This document shows, piece by piece, positions 31,611 to 40,549 of a stretch of 64,000 nucleotides of DNA (position 1 is its first letter; each line of letters begins with the position of its first letter). A model generated the notes under the pieces. It was not told the DNA's origin and did no database searches. It saw only the letters and a list, made by a program, of their open reading frames with translations. The DNA is taken from contig NZ_JAFFSU010000010.1 in NCBI RefSeq assembly GCF_017948455.1, positions 62,001-126,000 on the forward strand, read 5' to 3'. This DNA is from Streptomyces sp. GESEQ-4 (GTDB lineage Bacteria; Actinomycetota; Actinomycetes; Streptomycetales; Streptomycetaceae). Made by a program: the position numbers and the translations under genes.

Positions 31611-33013
31611 CGGGCGGCAACCTCACCCTCGGCACCGGTCCCGACGAGCGCCTGCGCCACGCTCTCGAGCCCGACCGACCGGGACGCCTTCACGAGTACG
31701 ACGTCTCCCGGGCGCAATTCGCTGCGCAACAGGTCGATCGCCGCCTGTGCGTCGGACACGTGCACCGACTCCTCACCCCACGAACCCTCGTTATATGCGC
31801 CCAGTTGCAGCCAGGACGCTTCCCTTCCCCCGACCGCGACGAGCTTGCTGACGTTGAGCCGGACGGCGAGCCGTCCGACCGCGTCGTGCTCGGCGAGAGC
31901 CTCGTCCCCGAGCTCGGCCATCTTGCCGAGCACCGCCCAGGTCCGCCGCCCCTTGCCCATGGCCGCGAGCGCGCGCAGGGCGGCTCGCATGGACTCGGGG
32001 TTCGCGTTGTAGGCGTCGTTGACGACCGTCACGCCGTCCGGGCGCTCGGTGACCTCCATCCGCCAGCGGGAGAGGGAGCCCGCCTCGGAGAGCGCGGTGG
32101 CGATCTCTTCCGCGGACATGCCCAGCTCATGGGCGACGGCGGCCGCGGCGAGCGCGTTCGACACGTGGTGCTCACCGTACAGGCGCATGGTCACTTCGCT
32201 TGCACCGGAGGGTGTTCGAAGCAGGAAGGCGGGCTGACCACTGTCCGTGAGTCTCACGTTCTCGGCGCGTACGTCCGCTTCGCCGGACTCTCCGAAAAGG
32301 ATCACCTTCGCCTTCGTACGGGATGCCATGGCCCGTACGAGCGGATCGTCGGCGTTGAGGATCGCCGCGCCGTCTTCCGGAAGGGCCTCCACGAGTTCGC
32401 CCTTGGCCTGCGCGATCTGCTCCCGGCCGCCGAACTCGCCGATGTGGGCGGTGCCGACGTTCAGGACGAGGCCGATCTTCGGGGGCGTCAGATCCGTGAG
32501 GTAGCGGATGTGGCCGATGCCGCGGGCACCCATCTCCAGGACGAGGAACTTCGTCTCCTCGGTGGCGCTCAGCGCGGTCAGCGGCAGTCCGATCTCGTTG
32601 TTGAACGAGCCGGGTGTCCACACGGTCGGCGCCTTGCGCTGGAGCACCTGGGCGATGAGGTCCTTGGTGCTGGTCTTGCCGGCGGAGCCGGTGAGCGCCA
32701 CGAGGGTCGTGCCGAGCCGTCGTACGACATGACGCGCGAGCGCGCCGAGGGCTGCCTGGACGTCCTCGACCACGATGGCGGGGACGCCCACGGGGCGGGA
32801 CGCCAGGACGGCGGCCGCTCCCGCCGCGACGACCCGGTCCGCGAAGTCGTGGCCGTCCACGCGCTCGCCGACGAAGGCGACGAAGAGGCTGCCCGGGCCC
32901 GCCTCACGGGAGTCCCGGACGACCGGTCCCGTGACCTGGACGGACGGATCCGGTATGTCGTGCGTCTGCCCGCCGACGACTGCTGCGATCTCGGCGAGAG
33001 AGAGGGCGATCAC
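31607..33013 (-). CDS. murF: UDP-MurNAc-tripeptide D-Ala-D-Ala ligase MurF
   Basis: The 468-residue Mur ligase has the P-loop LTGSAGKTSTKD, GSFNNEIGLPLT, LEMGARGIGHI and VVNDAYNANPESM. It adds D-Ala-D-Ala to complete the pentapeptide. GTG 33013 is chosen because the product then begins at the conserved VIALSLAEIA and AGGGG lies 8 bases upstream. The frame extends to 33226 but that part lies inside murE. The gene ends overlapping the start of mraY. Confidence 0.96.
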   Translation of the reverse strand: MIALSLAEIAAVVGGQTHDIPDPSVQVTGPVVRDSREAGPGSLFVAFVGERVDGHDFADRVVAAGAAAVLASRPVGVPAIVVEDVQAALGALARHVVRRLGTTLVALTGSAGKTSTKDLIAQVLQRKAPTVWTPGSFNNEIGLPLTALSATEETKFLVLEMGARGIGHIRYLTDLTPPKIGLVLNVGTAHIGEFGGREQIAQAKGELVEALPEDGAAILNADDPLVRAMASRTKAKVILFGESGEADVRAENVRLTDSGQPAFLLRTPSGASEVTMRLYGEHHVSNALAAAAVAHELGMSAEEIATALSEAGSLSRWRMEVTERPDGVTVVNDAYNANPESMRAALRALAAMGKGRRTWAVLGKMAELGDEALAEHDAVGRLAVRLNVSKLVAVGGREASWLQLGAYNEGSWGEESVHVSDAQAAIDLLRSELRPGDVVLVKASRSVGLESVAQALVGTGAEGEVAAR

Positions 33014-33041
33014 AAGTTCATCCCCTGGGTCTTCTGGATTC

Positions 33042-34700
33042 TCATCCCTGGGTTTTCCGGATTGCTTCGCGAAGCACCTGGCGGTCGTCGAAGGGACGGA
33101 CCACCCCGGCGATGTCCTGGCCCTGCTCGTGGCCCTTGCCCGCGACCAGCACGGTGTCCCCGGGCTGCGCGCGGGCGACGGCGGCGGCGATCGCGGCGGC
33201 CCGGTCCTCGAAGACCTGGACCTCACCGCGCTCGTGTGCCGGCACGGACGCCGCGCCCTGAAGCATGGTGGCGAGGATCGCGAGGGGGTCCTCGCCGCGG
33301 GGGTTGTCGGAGGTCAGTACGGCGGTGTCGGCGAGCCGGGCCGCGGCGGCGCCCATCGGCTCGCGCTTGGTCTTGTCGCGGTCGCCGCCGCAGCCGAGCA
33401 CGATGTGCAGCTTGCCCTCGGTGACCTTGCGCAGGGCCCGGAGCACCGATTCGACGGCGTCGGTCTTGTGTGCGTAGTCCACGACCGCGAGATACGGCTG
33501 ACCGGCGTCCACCCGCTCAAGCCGGCCCGGCACGCCCGGCACGGCGGCGATGCCGTCGGCGGCGGCCTGCGGGTCGAGGCCCGCGGTGGCCAGGGCGACG
33601 ATCGCGGCGAGGGTGTTGGCGACGTTGAAGGGGCCCGCCAGCGGTGACTTGGCGGCGATCCGCTCACCCTTGGGGCCGATGGCGGTGAACGCCGAGTCCA
33701 TGGGCCCCACCTGGACGTCCTCCGCGCGCCAGTCGGCGTCGGGATGGCCCTCGGCGGAGAAGGTGACGACCGGGACGGCGGACTCCTTGGCGAGCCTGCG
33801 GCCGTACTCGTCGTCGAGGTTGACGACGCCGAGTTTGCTGCGTTTCGGCGTGAAGAGCTGTGCCTTGGCCCGGAAGTAGTCCTCCATGTCGGAGTGGAAC
33901 TCCATGTGTTCCGGGCTGAGGTTGGTGAAGACGGCGATGTCGAAGACGCAGCCGTCGACGCGGCCTAGGACCAGCGCGTGGCTGGAGACCTCCATGGCGA
34001 CGGCCTCGACGCCGCGTTCGCGCATGACGGCGAACAGGGCCTGGAGGTCGGTGGCTTCGGGGGTGGTGCGCTCGGACTTGATGCGCTCCTCGCCGATGCG
34101 CATCTCGACCGTGCCGATGAGCCCGGTGGACCTGACCGTCTTCAGGCCGCCCTCGACGAGGTAGGCGGTCGTGGTCTTGCCCGAGGTGCCGGTGATGCCG
34201 ATCTGGAGCAGATCCCGGCCGGGGTGGCCGTAGATCGTGGCCGCCAGCTCGCCCATCCGTCCGCGCGGGTCGTCGGCGACCAGGACCGGGAGCCCGGTGG
34301 CCGCGGCGCGTTCGGCGCCGGTCGGGTCGGTCAGCACGGCGACCGCGCCGAGGCCGGCGGCCTGCGTGACGAAGTCGGCGCCGTGCAGGCGGGCCCCCGG
34401 GAGGGCGGCGTACAGGTCGCCGGGGCGGACGGCGCGCGAGTCATGGGTGATGCCCGTGACCTCGGCTGCGACTTCCGGCCGCGCGGCACCACCCAGCTGA
34501 TCGGCGAGCTCCGCGAGAGGTGTGGCGGAGACCTGAACCGGCCTGGGCGGCCCCGGATATGTCACGGGTGCGCCCTTCTGAGTGGTTTGGGACTGATCAG
34601 CGTGTGGCACGGCGGTGAGCGTACCCGGCGCACCCGCTTCGGGGCGAAGTGAGGGCGCGCCCGCGCCCTGGTTCCCGGGATCGGGAGTGATCGTTGTCAC
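33042..34700 (-). CDS. murE: UDP-MurNAc-dipeptide diaminopimelate ligase MurE
   Basis: The 552-residue Mur ligase has an unusually long Pro/Gly-rich N-terminal extension (1 to about 50) before the substrate domain (VTGITHDSRAVRPGDLYAALPG), P-loop GITGTSGKTTT, and the DNPRGEDPLAI motif that in this family recognises meso/LL-diaminopimelate. Streptomyces uses LL-DAP. The start is GTG 34700; a GTG at the VTYPGPP position (codon 46) is a possible later start. It is 34 bases after ftsI. Confidence 0.95.
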   Translation of the reverse strand: MTTITPDPGNQGAGAPSLRPEAGAPGTLTAVPHADQSQTTQKGAPVTYPGPPRPVQVSATPLAELADQLGGAARPEVAAEVTGITHDSRAVRPGDLYAALPGARLHGADFVTQAAGLGAVAVLTDPTGAERAAATGLPVLVADDPRGRMGELAATIYGHPGRDLLQIGITGTSGKTTTAYLVEGGLKTVRSTGLIGTVEMRIGEERIKSERTTPEATDLQALFAVMRERGVEAVAMEVSSHALVLGRVDGCVFDIAVFTNLSPEHMEFHSDMEDYFRAKAQLFTPKRSKLGVVNLDDEYGRRLAKESAVPVVTFSAEGHPDADWRAEDVQVGPMDSAFTAIGPKGERIAAKSPLAGPFNVANTLAAIVALATAGLDPQAAADGIAAVPGVPGRLERVDAGQPYLAVVDYAHKTDAVESVLRALRKVTEGKLHIVLGCGGDRDKTKREPMGAAAARLADTAVLTSDNPRGEDPLAILATMLQGAASVPAHERGEVQVFEDRAAAIAAAVARAQPGDTVLVAGKGHEQGQDIAGVVRPFDDRQVLREAIRKTQG

Positions 34701-34734
34701 GAGGGGGTTCCTGGTGGCTCGGTGCTGATCAGGG

Positions 34735-36708
34735 TCAGTATTCGACCGGCAGATTGGCGGGCTTGGCCCCGGTCGGCGGGACCTGAAGGGTCTTCAGCGC
34801 GAACTCCATGACCTTCTTGTAGACGGGTCCGCAGATCTGGCCGCCGAAGTAGCTGCCCGCGGTGGCGTTCTGGATGGCGCAGTAGACGGTGATACGGGGC
34901 TTGTCGGCCGGCGCGAATCCGGCGAACGACGAGGTGTAGCCGTGGTACTTGCCGGTGGCCGGATCCACGCGGTTGGCGGTGCCCGTCTTGCCCGCGACGC
35001 GGTAGCCGGGAATCCGCGCCTTGGTGCCGGTGCCGTCCCGGTCGTCCACGACGGACTCCAGCATCTGGGCGAGCGTCTTGGCCGTCTTCTCGCTGACGAC
35101 CCTGGTCTTCTCGGGTTTCGCGGCGGGAGTGAACCGGCCGTCGGCGCCCGTGGTGCCGCGGACGAGCGAGGGTTCCACGCGTACGCCGCCGTTGGCGATC
35201 GTCGAGTAGACGGACGCCGCCTGCATCGCGTTGAGGGAGACGCCCTGGCCGAAAGGAATCGTGTACTGCTGCGAGGTCGACCACTGGCCGGGCGGCGCGA
35301 GGATGCCCTTGGTCTCACCGGGGATGCCGAGCCCGCTGTAGCTGCCGAGGCCGAACTTGCGCAGATAGGAGTACAGGATCCGGTTGGACTCGGCCTGGGT
35401 CTTGCCGAGCTGGCCGGTCGCCAGGATGGTGCCGATGTTGCTGGACTTGGCGAGCACGCCGTTCAGCGTCAGATACCAGGTCTCGTGGTCGATGTCGTCC
35501 TTGAACAGCCGGTCACCGCGGTGCAGCCGGTTGGGCACGATGACATGCGTCAGCGGGGTCGCCACGTTCTCTTCGAGGACGGCGGCCATCGACATGACCT
35601 TGGCGGTGGAGCCGGGCTCGTACGCGTCCTCCAGGGCCCAGTTGTGCAGGGACTCCGCGTCGGCCTGGGAGAGGTCGTTGGGGTCGAAGCCGGGCGAGTT
35701 GGCCATGGCGAGGATCTCGCCGGTCTTGGTGTCCTGCACTATCACGTAGCCGCGGTCCGCCTCGGACTCCCGCACCTGCTCGGTGATCGCGTTCTGTGCC
35801 GCCCACTGGATGTCGCGGTCGATGGTCAGCTCGACGTCGCTGCCGGGCACGGCCGGCGTCTCGGTCGAGGCGATTGTGGGCACCTGGCGGCCACCGGACT
35901 GGGCGTAGCGGATCTTGCCGTCCTTGCCGGCCAGCTCGGCGTTCAGCTGCCGTTCGACACCGCCGCCGCCCTTGCCGTCGGCGTTGACCCAGCCCAGTAT
36001 CCCGGCGGCCAGCTCGCTGTTGGGGTAGACCCGCTTGCTGGTGGGTTCCGCGAGCACACCCGCGAGGACGTTGACCGTGCTCTTGTCGGACTCGGCCTTG
36101 GTCGCCAGCGTGCTCTTCAGGTCCTTGATCTGCTGCCAGACCTGCGGTGTCTGCCGCCGCGCCAGCAGGGCGTAGCGGAGCCCCTTGTTCTCCGGCCTGA
36201 GCTTCTTGACCAGGCCGTCCTGGTCCACGCCGAGGATCGGCGCGAGGAGCGCGGCGGCCTGCTCGGGCCCGTCGTCGATCTTGAGCTGCTCACGGCTGAA
36301 CAGCGTGGGGTCGGCCGTGATGTCGTACGCGTCCTCGCTGGTCGCGAGCGCGACGCCGTTGCGGTCGGTGATCTCGCCGCGTTCGGCGGACAGGGTGCGG
36401 CCGACGTACCGGTTCTGCCCGGCCTTGGCGGCCAGGGTGTCGGCGTCGACGGCCTGGACCTGGAGCAGTCGTACGACGAACGCGAGCAGTACGAGGGTCA
36501 GCGCGAGGCTGACCATGCGCAGCCGGGGGCGTGGGCTGCCCAGCCGGATGACGCCGGGACGGTGGGAGCGGGCGGCGGCCGGGTTCGGGCGGCGGGCCGG
36601 GCGGGCGCCGGGGCCGGGGCGCCGCTGGCCGCTGCCGCGGGGGCGGTCGGGCCGGGCCGGGCCGGGCACGCGGCGGCGCGGCGGTTCCCTGTCGGACACT
36701 TCCGTCAC
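34735..36708 (-). CDS. ftsI: Septal class B penicillin-binding protein FtsI (PBP3)
   Basis: The 657-residue class B PBP has an Arg/Pro-rich cytosolic tail (1-62), one membrane helix (MVSLALTLVLLAFVVRLLQV), a pedestal domain and a transpeptidase domain with SxxK in EPGSTAKVM, SxN in KSSNIG and KTG in VAGKTGTAN. It cross-links septal peptidoglycan and pairs with FtsW. It is the target of beta-lactams. GTG 36708 overlaps the ftsL stop as GTGA, implying coupling. Confidence 0.97.
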   Translation of the reverse strand: MTEVSDREPPRRRVPGPARPDRPRGSGQRRPGPGARPARRPNPAAARSHRPGVIRLGSPRPRLRMVSLALTLVLLAFVVRLLQVQAVDADTLAAKAGQNRYVGRTLSAERGEITDRNGVALATSEDAYDITADPTLFSREQLKIDDGPEQAAALLAPILGVDQDGLVKKLRPENKGLRYALLARRQTPQVWQQIKDLKSTLATKAESDKSTVNVLAGVLAEPTSKRVYPNSELAAGILGWVNADGKGGGGVERQLNAELAGKDGKIRYAQSGGRQVPTIASTETPAVPGSDVELTIDRDIQWAAQNAITEQVRESEADRGYVIVQDTKTGEILAMANSPGFDPNDLSQADAESLHNWALEDAYEPGSTAKVMSMAAVLEENVATPLTHVIVPNRLHRGDRLFKDDIDHETWYLTLNGVLAKSSNIGTILATGQLGKTQAESNRILYSYLRKFGLGSYSGLGIPGETKGILAPPGQWSTSQQYTIPFGQGVSLNAMQAASVYSTIANGGVRVEPSLVRGTTGADGRFTPAAKPEKTRVVSEKTAKTLAQMLESVVDDRDGTGTKARIPGYRVAGKTGTANRVDPATGKYHGYTSSFAGFAPADKPRITVYCAIQNATAGSYFGGQICGPVYKKVMEFALKTLQVPPTGAKPANLPVEY

Positions 36709-37250
36709 CTGCCGAAATTCGTGGTCGGGGTGGGGGCCGGTGCTGCGGGCGCGGCGGGCGTCGTGAGCACCGCGGCGTCCAGGGGGGGGGGGGGCGGGAT
36801 CGTGGCCGGGCCTGCCGCCGGGTCGGCCGGCAGCGCCTCGGGGGCGAGGACGAGGGGGGCGTACGCGTCGCTCACGACACCCTCGGCGGGTGAGGGGACG
36901 CCCTTCACGGTGCCGTCGGGGTCGAGGAAGGCCGGGTCGCCGCCGGGGATCATGCCGAGCTCGCGGGCGCGGCGCTGGAGGGCGTCGGGGGCCGAATAGG
37001 CGTCGATGTCCCGCTGCAGGGCCTGTTCCTCGTCGGTGAGGCTCTGGGTCTCTTTCTGCAGGTCGTCGAGTCTGAACGCCCCTTCGCTGAGCGCCGAGTT
37101 CAGCACCAGGAGTCCGATGAGGCCGCCGCCGAGGAGGAGGACGACCAGGAGGACGAAGGGGGTGCGGGCGGCCTGGTTGCGGCCTCCGGCTCCTGGGATG
37201 AGGCGTGCGAGACGGGCCGCACGCCCCCTCAGTTGGGGTTTCCTACTCAC
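36705..37250 (-). CDS. ftsL: Cell division protein FtsL
   Basis: The 181-residue bitopic protein has a basic N-tail, a membrane helix near 30-52 (TPFVLLVVLLLGGGLIGLLVL) and a short coiled coil (LDDLQKETQSLTDEEQALQRDI) that pairs with DivIC/FtsQ. The Pro/Ala-rich C-tail is longer than in most FtsL. The tail's PPPPP is encoded by a 13-base homopolymer. GTG 37250 has GGAGGG just upstream. It overlaps ftsI. Confidence 0.92.
   Translation of the reverse strand: MSRKPQLRGRAARLARLIPGAGGRNQAARTPFVLLVVLLLGGGLIGLLVLNSALSEGAFRLDDLQKETQSLTDEEQALQRDIDAYSAPDALQRRARELGMIPGGDPAFLDPDGTVKGVPSPAEGVVSDAYAPLVLAPEALPADPAAGPATIPPPPPLDAAVLTTPAAPAAPAPTPTTNFGR
36782..36794 (-). repeat. 13-base homopolymer (C13 on coding strand) within ftsL
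   Basis: The proline codons of the FtsL tail CCG-CCC-CCC-CCC-CCC form an unbroken C13 run with the next codon on the coding strand. Gain or loss of one base would shift the last 26 or so residues and could read into ftsI, which overlaps the ftsL stop. Confidence 0.9.
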
Positions 37251-37261
37251 TCGCCCTCCCC

Positions 37262-37327
37262 CGAGTCCGGTTCCCCAACCGACTCACCCACCTGCGAGTC
37301 CGGTTTTCCAACCCACTCATGCCCCTC
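37262..37327. repeat. Two tandem 33-bp repeats between ftsL and rsmH
   Basis: Units at 37262-37294 and 37295-37327 share CGAGTCCGGTTnnCCAACC, then ACTCA, at identical spacing. A decayed third copy is suggested by GGGTTTCCTACTCACTCGCCC at the ftsL start. The repeat fills the whole 83-base gap that would hold the ftsL ribosome-binding site and any ftsL promoter. Confidence 0.75.
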
Positions 37328-37333
37328 ACGCCC

Positions 37334-38287
37334 CTACTCAACGTCTTCCCTGACGCGCTGGGCTCCGCGCAGTCGCGCCGGTGCCGCTCGCCGGTTCTCG
37401 GCGATCTCGTCCTCGGTGGGAAGTTCGGCACCGCGGGTGAGCAGCTTGAGCCGCGGCTGGTAGCGCTCGGGGACGACCGGCAGTCCGGGGGGCGCGGTGG
37501 TGGCGGCGCCGGCCGCGAACACCTGCTTGACCAGCCGGTCCTCCAGCGAGTGGTACGCCAGCACGGCGATCCGTCCGCCCACGTCGAGCACCTTCACGGC
37601 GGCCGGGATCGCCCGCTCCAGGACGGAGAGTTCCCCGTTGACCTCGATCCGCAGAGCCTGGAAGGTGCGCTTGGCCGGGTTGCCGCCGGTGCGCTTGGCG
37701 GCCTGCGGCAGCGCGTCCCGGATCAGTTCCACGAGCCGGGCGCTGTTGCTGAACGGCTCCTTCTCGCGCTCCCGCACGATCGCGGAGACGATCCGCTTGG
37801 CCTGCTTCTCCTCGCCGTACATCCGCAGGATCCGGACGAGTTCGCCCGCCGGGTAGGTGTTGAGGACCTCGGCGGCGCTGATGCCGGTCGTCTGGTCCAT
37901 GCGCATGTCCAGCGGCGCGTCCTGGGCGTAGGCGAAGCCGCGGTCGGCCTCGTCGAGCTGCATGGAGGAGACGCCGAGGTCGAAAAGGACGCCCTGCACG
38001 CGCGCGATGCCGAGCCGTTCCAGTACGTCCGGCAGCTCGTCGTACACGGCGTGCACCAGGGTGGCCCGCTCGCCGAAGGGGGCGAGCCGCTCGCCGGACA
38101 GGCGCAGGGCCTCCTTGTCCCGGTCGAGGGCGACGAGCCGCGCCTCGGGGAACTGCCTGAGCAGGGCTTCGCTGTGGCCGCCGAGGCCGAGCGTGCAGTC
38201 GACGACCACCGCTCCGGGGGCCTGGAGGGCGGGGGCCAACAGGTCCAGGCACCGCTGGAGCATCACCGGGACGTGTCGATCGCTCAA
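37334..38287 (-). CDS. rsmH: 16S rRNA m4C1402 methyltransferase RsmH (MraW)
   Basis: The 317-residue SAM-dependent methyltransferase begins RHVPVMLQRCLDLL and has VVDCTLGLGGHSEALL for SAM binding, FDLGVSSMQLD, RTFQALRIEVNGEL and AYHSLEDRLVK. It N4-methylates C1402 of 16S rRNA. It heads the dcw cluster as in most bacteria, but no mraZ precedes it. The start TTG 38287 is rare, with GAGAGGG upstream and no better in-frame start seen. Confidence 0.95.
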   Translation of the reverse strand: MSDRHVPVMLQRCLDLLAPALQAPGAVVVDCTLGLGGHSEALLRQFPEARLVALDRDKEALRLSGERLAPFGERATLVHAVYDELPDVLERLGIARVQGVLFDLGVSSMQLDEADRGFAYAQDAPLDMRMDQTTGISAAEVLNTYPAGELVRILRMYGEEKQAKRIVSAIVREREKEPFSNSARLVELIRDALPQAAKRTGGNPAKRTFQALRIEVNGELSVLERAIPAAVKVLDVGGRIAVLAYHSLEDRLVKQVFAAGAATTAPPGLPVVPERYQPRLKLLTRGAELPTEDEIAENRRAAPARLRGAQRVREDVE

Positions 38288-38702
38288 GGGGCCCTCTCAG
38301 ATCCGGCGGGCCCGTACGCACCGCCGGGTCCCCGCCCGCTCGAGAAGGGGAAGGCCTGCCGGCGCCGGAAGCGTCAGCCGACCGGGAGCGGGAGGAGGCC
38401 GAGCCGTGCGTACGCGCCGCGCACGCGAGGAGATCTCCGGAACATCACCGGGGTCTCCGGGGAATTCAGTCCAGCAGGGAGAGCCTCGCCTCCCGCTTCG
38501 CGTCACTTTAGTCCACGCTGTCTCGCGGTCAATCAACCGGCCTGCGCGTCGCGGCTCGGGGCGCGCAGGAAGCGGCCGGGCGCGGAAACCCACTCGTCCG
38601 GGCGATCCCCGGTCACGCTTGTGGGTTACCTCACAACAAGGTTCATTGAGGTTCTTTGTCCTCTCTCACAGCAAGCCCGAAACGGACGTGACCAGTACCG
38701 TC
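38288..38702. other. Divergent intergenic region, rsmH and carbonic anhydrase
   Basis: This 415-base gap without a credible gene must hold the main promoter for the dcw run (leftward) and that for the carbonic anhydrase (rightward). The only strong motif found is the CRP-like palindrome at 38620-38635. The short frames here have no plausible protein. Confidence 0.6.
38619..38636. promoter_or_regulatory. CRP/FNR-like palindrome before carbonic anhydrase
   Basis: TTGTGGGTTACCTCACAA contains TGTG-N8-CACA, one base from TGTGA-N6-TCACA. It lies about 67 bases before the carbonic anhydrase start. Streptomyces has a Crp that binds GTG-N8-CAC-type sites, so this is a candidate site. Confidence 0.5.
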
Positions 38703-39254
38703 ATGGGTATGACGACCTCCGCATCAGTTCCCGCTGGACCCGAAGGCGCCATATCGAGTGGCACCGTCACCGATCGCCTCATAGAGGCCAACGCGCGGTA
38801 CGCCGCCGCGTTCACCGACCCGGGTATGGACGCCCGTCCCGTGCTGCGAGTCGCCGTGGTGGCCTGTATGGACGCCCGCCTCGACCTGCACGACGCGCTC
38901 GGCCTCGACCTGGGTGACTGCCACACCATCCGCAACGCGGGCGGCGTGGTCACCGACGACGTGATCCGCTCCCTGACCATCAGCCAGCGCGCGCTCGGCA
39001 CCCGCAGCGTCGTTCTCATCCACCACACCGGCTGCGGCCTGGAGACCCTCACCGAGGAGTTCCGGCACGACCTGGAGATGGAGGTCGGCCAGCGGCCCGC
39101 CTGGGCGGTGGAGGCCTTCCGGGATGTCGACCAGGACGTACGGCAGTCGATGCAGCGCGTGCGCACCTCGCCGTTCCTGCTGCACACCGACGACGTCCGG
39201 GGCTTCGTGTTCGACGTGAAGACGGGCCGGCTGCGTGAGATCGACCCCGCGTAA
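38703..39254 (+). CDS. Beta-carbonic anhydrase
   Basis: The 183-residue product has zinc ligands Cys in VVACMDARLD (with the Asp-Arg dyad) and His and Cys in IHHTGCG. It belongs to the short beta-class of actinomycetes. It interconverts CO2 and bicarbonate in the cytosol, supplying carboxylases. The start is uncertain: ATG at 38703 or 38709, or GTG at 38688, all in frame and none with a clear Shine-Dalgarno. It diverges from rsmH. Confidence 0.92.
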   Translation: MGMTTSASVPAGPEGAISSGTVTDRLIEANARYAAAFTDPGMDARPVLRVAVVACMDARLDLHDALGLDLGDCHTIRNAGGVVTDDVIRSLTISQRALGTRSVVLIHHTGCGLETLTEEFRHDLEMEVGQRPAWAVEAFRDVDQDVRQSMQRVRTSPFLLHTDDVRGFVFDVKTGRLREIDPA

Positions 39255-39511
39255 CCGGCCGCGGCGCCCTCGGAACCGCCGCCAAAGCTGTCGTTTCGCT
39301 GTTGATTTCAGGTTCTGCGGTGCCCAAACGGTCATAAGACCGGCAAATCGCGGCCAGTTGTCCACAGTCGAGTGACACGAATCGGTAACGGCAGCAAGAA
39401 TGCGGGTGTGGCGTCACGCGGAACTATTCACGCGTGGTGTCCGTGTTCCAGGGGTGGGCCGGTCCGCAGCACAGCGCGACGGCCCGGACAGAACGGGCCG
39501 AGGAGGGCCGG

Positions 39512-40549
39512 GTGACGACCTATGACGATCGAGCGAGCCTCACTGATCTGACCGCCACTGTGGAGCGTGTCCGCAGTTCGGTGGAAGGAGTGATCGAGGG
39601 CAAGCCCGAGGTCGTACGGCTTTCGCTGACCGTACTGCTCGCCGAGGGGCATCTTCTGATCGAAGACGTTCCAGGTGTGGGCAAGACAATGCTGGCCAAG
39701 GCGTTGGCACGGTCCATCGACTGTTCGGTGCGGCGTATCCAGTTCACGCCCGACCTGCTGCCCTCGGACATCACAGGTGTGTCCATCTGGGATCAGCAGC
39801 GCCGTGACTTCGAGTTCAAGCCCGGCGCGATCTTCGCGCAGATCGTGATCGGCGACGAGATCAACCGCGCCTCGCCGAAGACGCAGTCCGCGCTGCTGGA
39901 GTCCATGGAGGAGCGCCAGGTCACCATCGACGGACAGACCTATGAGCTGCCGAGCCCCTTCATGGTGGTGGCCACGCAGAACCCGGTCGAGATGGAGGGC
40001 ACCTACCCGCTGCCGGAGGCCCAGCGCGACCGCTTCATGGCCCGTGTCTCCATCGGCTACCCGAGCGCGGACGCCGAGCTGCAGATGCTGGACGTGCACG
40101 GCGGGGTGAACCCCCTGGACGACCTCCAGCCGGTGGCCCATGCGCACGAGATCGTGAAGCTGGTCGAGGCCGTGCGCGAGGTGCACGTAGCCGAAACGGT
40201 CCGGCGGTACGCCGTCGAGCTGGTCGCCGCCACGCGCAACCACCCCGACCTCAGACTCGGCGCCTCCCCGCGCGCGACGCTGCACCTGCTGCGCGCGGCG
40301 AAGGCGTCGGCCGCCCTCAGCGGCCGGGAGTACGCGCTGCCGGACGACATCCAGGCCCTCGCCGTGGCCGTCCTGGCCCACCGGCTGCTGCCCACCGCCC
40401 AGGCCCAGCTGAACCGCCGTACGGCGGAGCAGGTCGTGCAGGAGATCCTGCAGCGCACCCCGGTTCCCGCGGCGCCCCAGCAGCAGCCCGGCATCGGTCT
40501 GGCCCACGGCGCGACCGCGTACGGCCAGCAGCCGCCGCGGAGGCTGTGA
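39512..40549 (+). CDS. MoxR-family AAA ATPase
   Basis: The 345-residue AAA protein has Walker A GVGKTML, Walker B IVIGDEINRASPKTQ, sensor 1 ATQNPVEMEGTYPLPEAQRDRF and an arginine-finger/lid region. MoxR ATPases act as chaperones for the neighbouring DUF58 (VWA-like) protein. GTG 39512 is chosen because AGGAGGG lies five bases upstream; the frame to 39434 has no such site. First gene of a three-gene operon with overlaps. Confidence 0.93.
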   Translation: MTTYDDRASLTDLTATVERVRSSVEGVIEGKPEVVRLSLTVLLAEGHLLIEDVPGVGKTMLAKALARSIDCSVRRIQFTPDLLPSDITGVSIWDQQRRDFEFKPGAIFAQIVIGDEINRASPKTQSALLESMEERQVTIDGQTYELPSPFMVVATQNPVEMEGTYPLPEAQRDRFMARVSIGYPSADAELQMLDVHGGVNPLDDLQPVAHAHEIVKLVEAVREVHVAETVRRYAVELVAATRNHPDLRLGASPRATLHLLRAAKASAALSGREYALPDDIQALAVAVLAHRLLPTAQAQLNRRTAEQVVQEILQRTPVPAAPQQQPGIGLAHGATAYGQQPPRRL

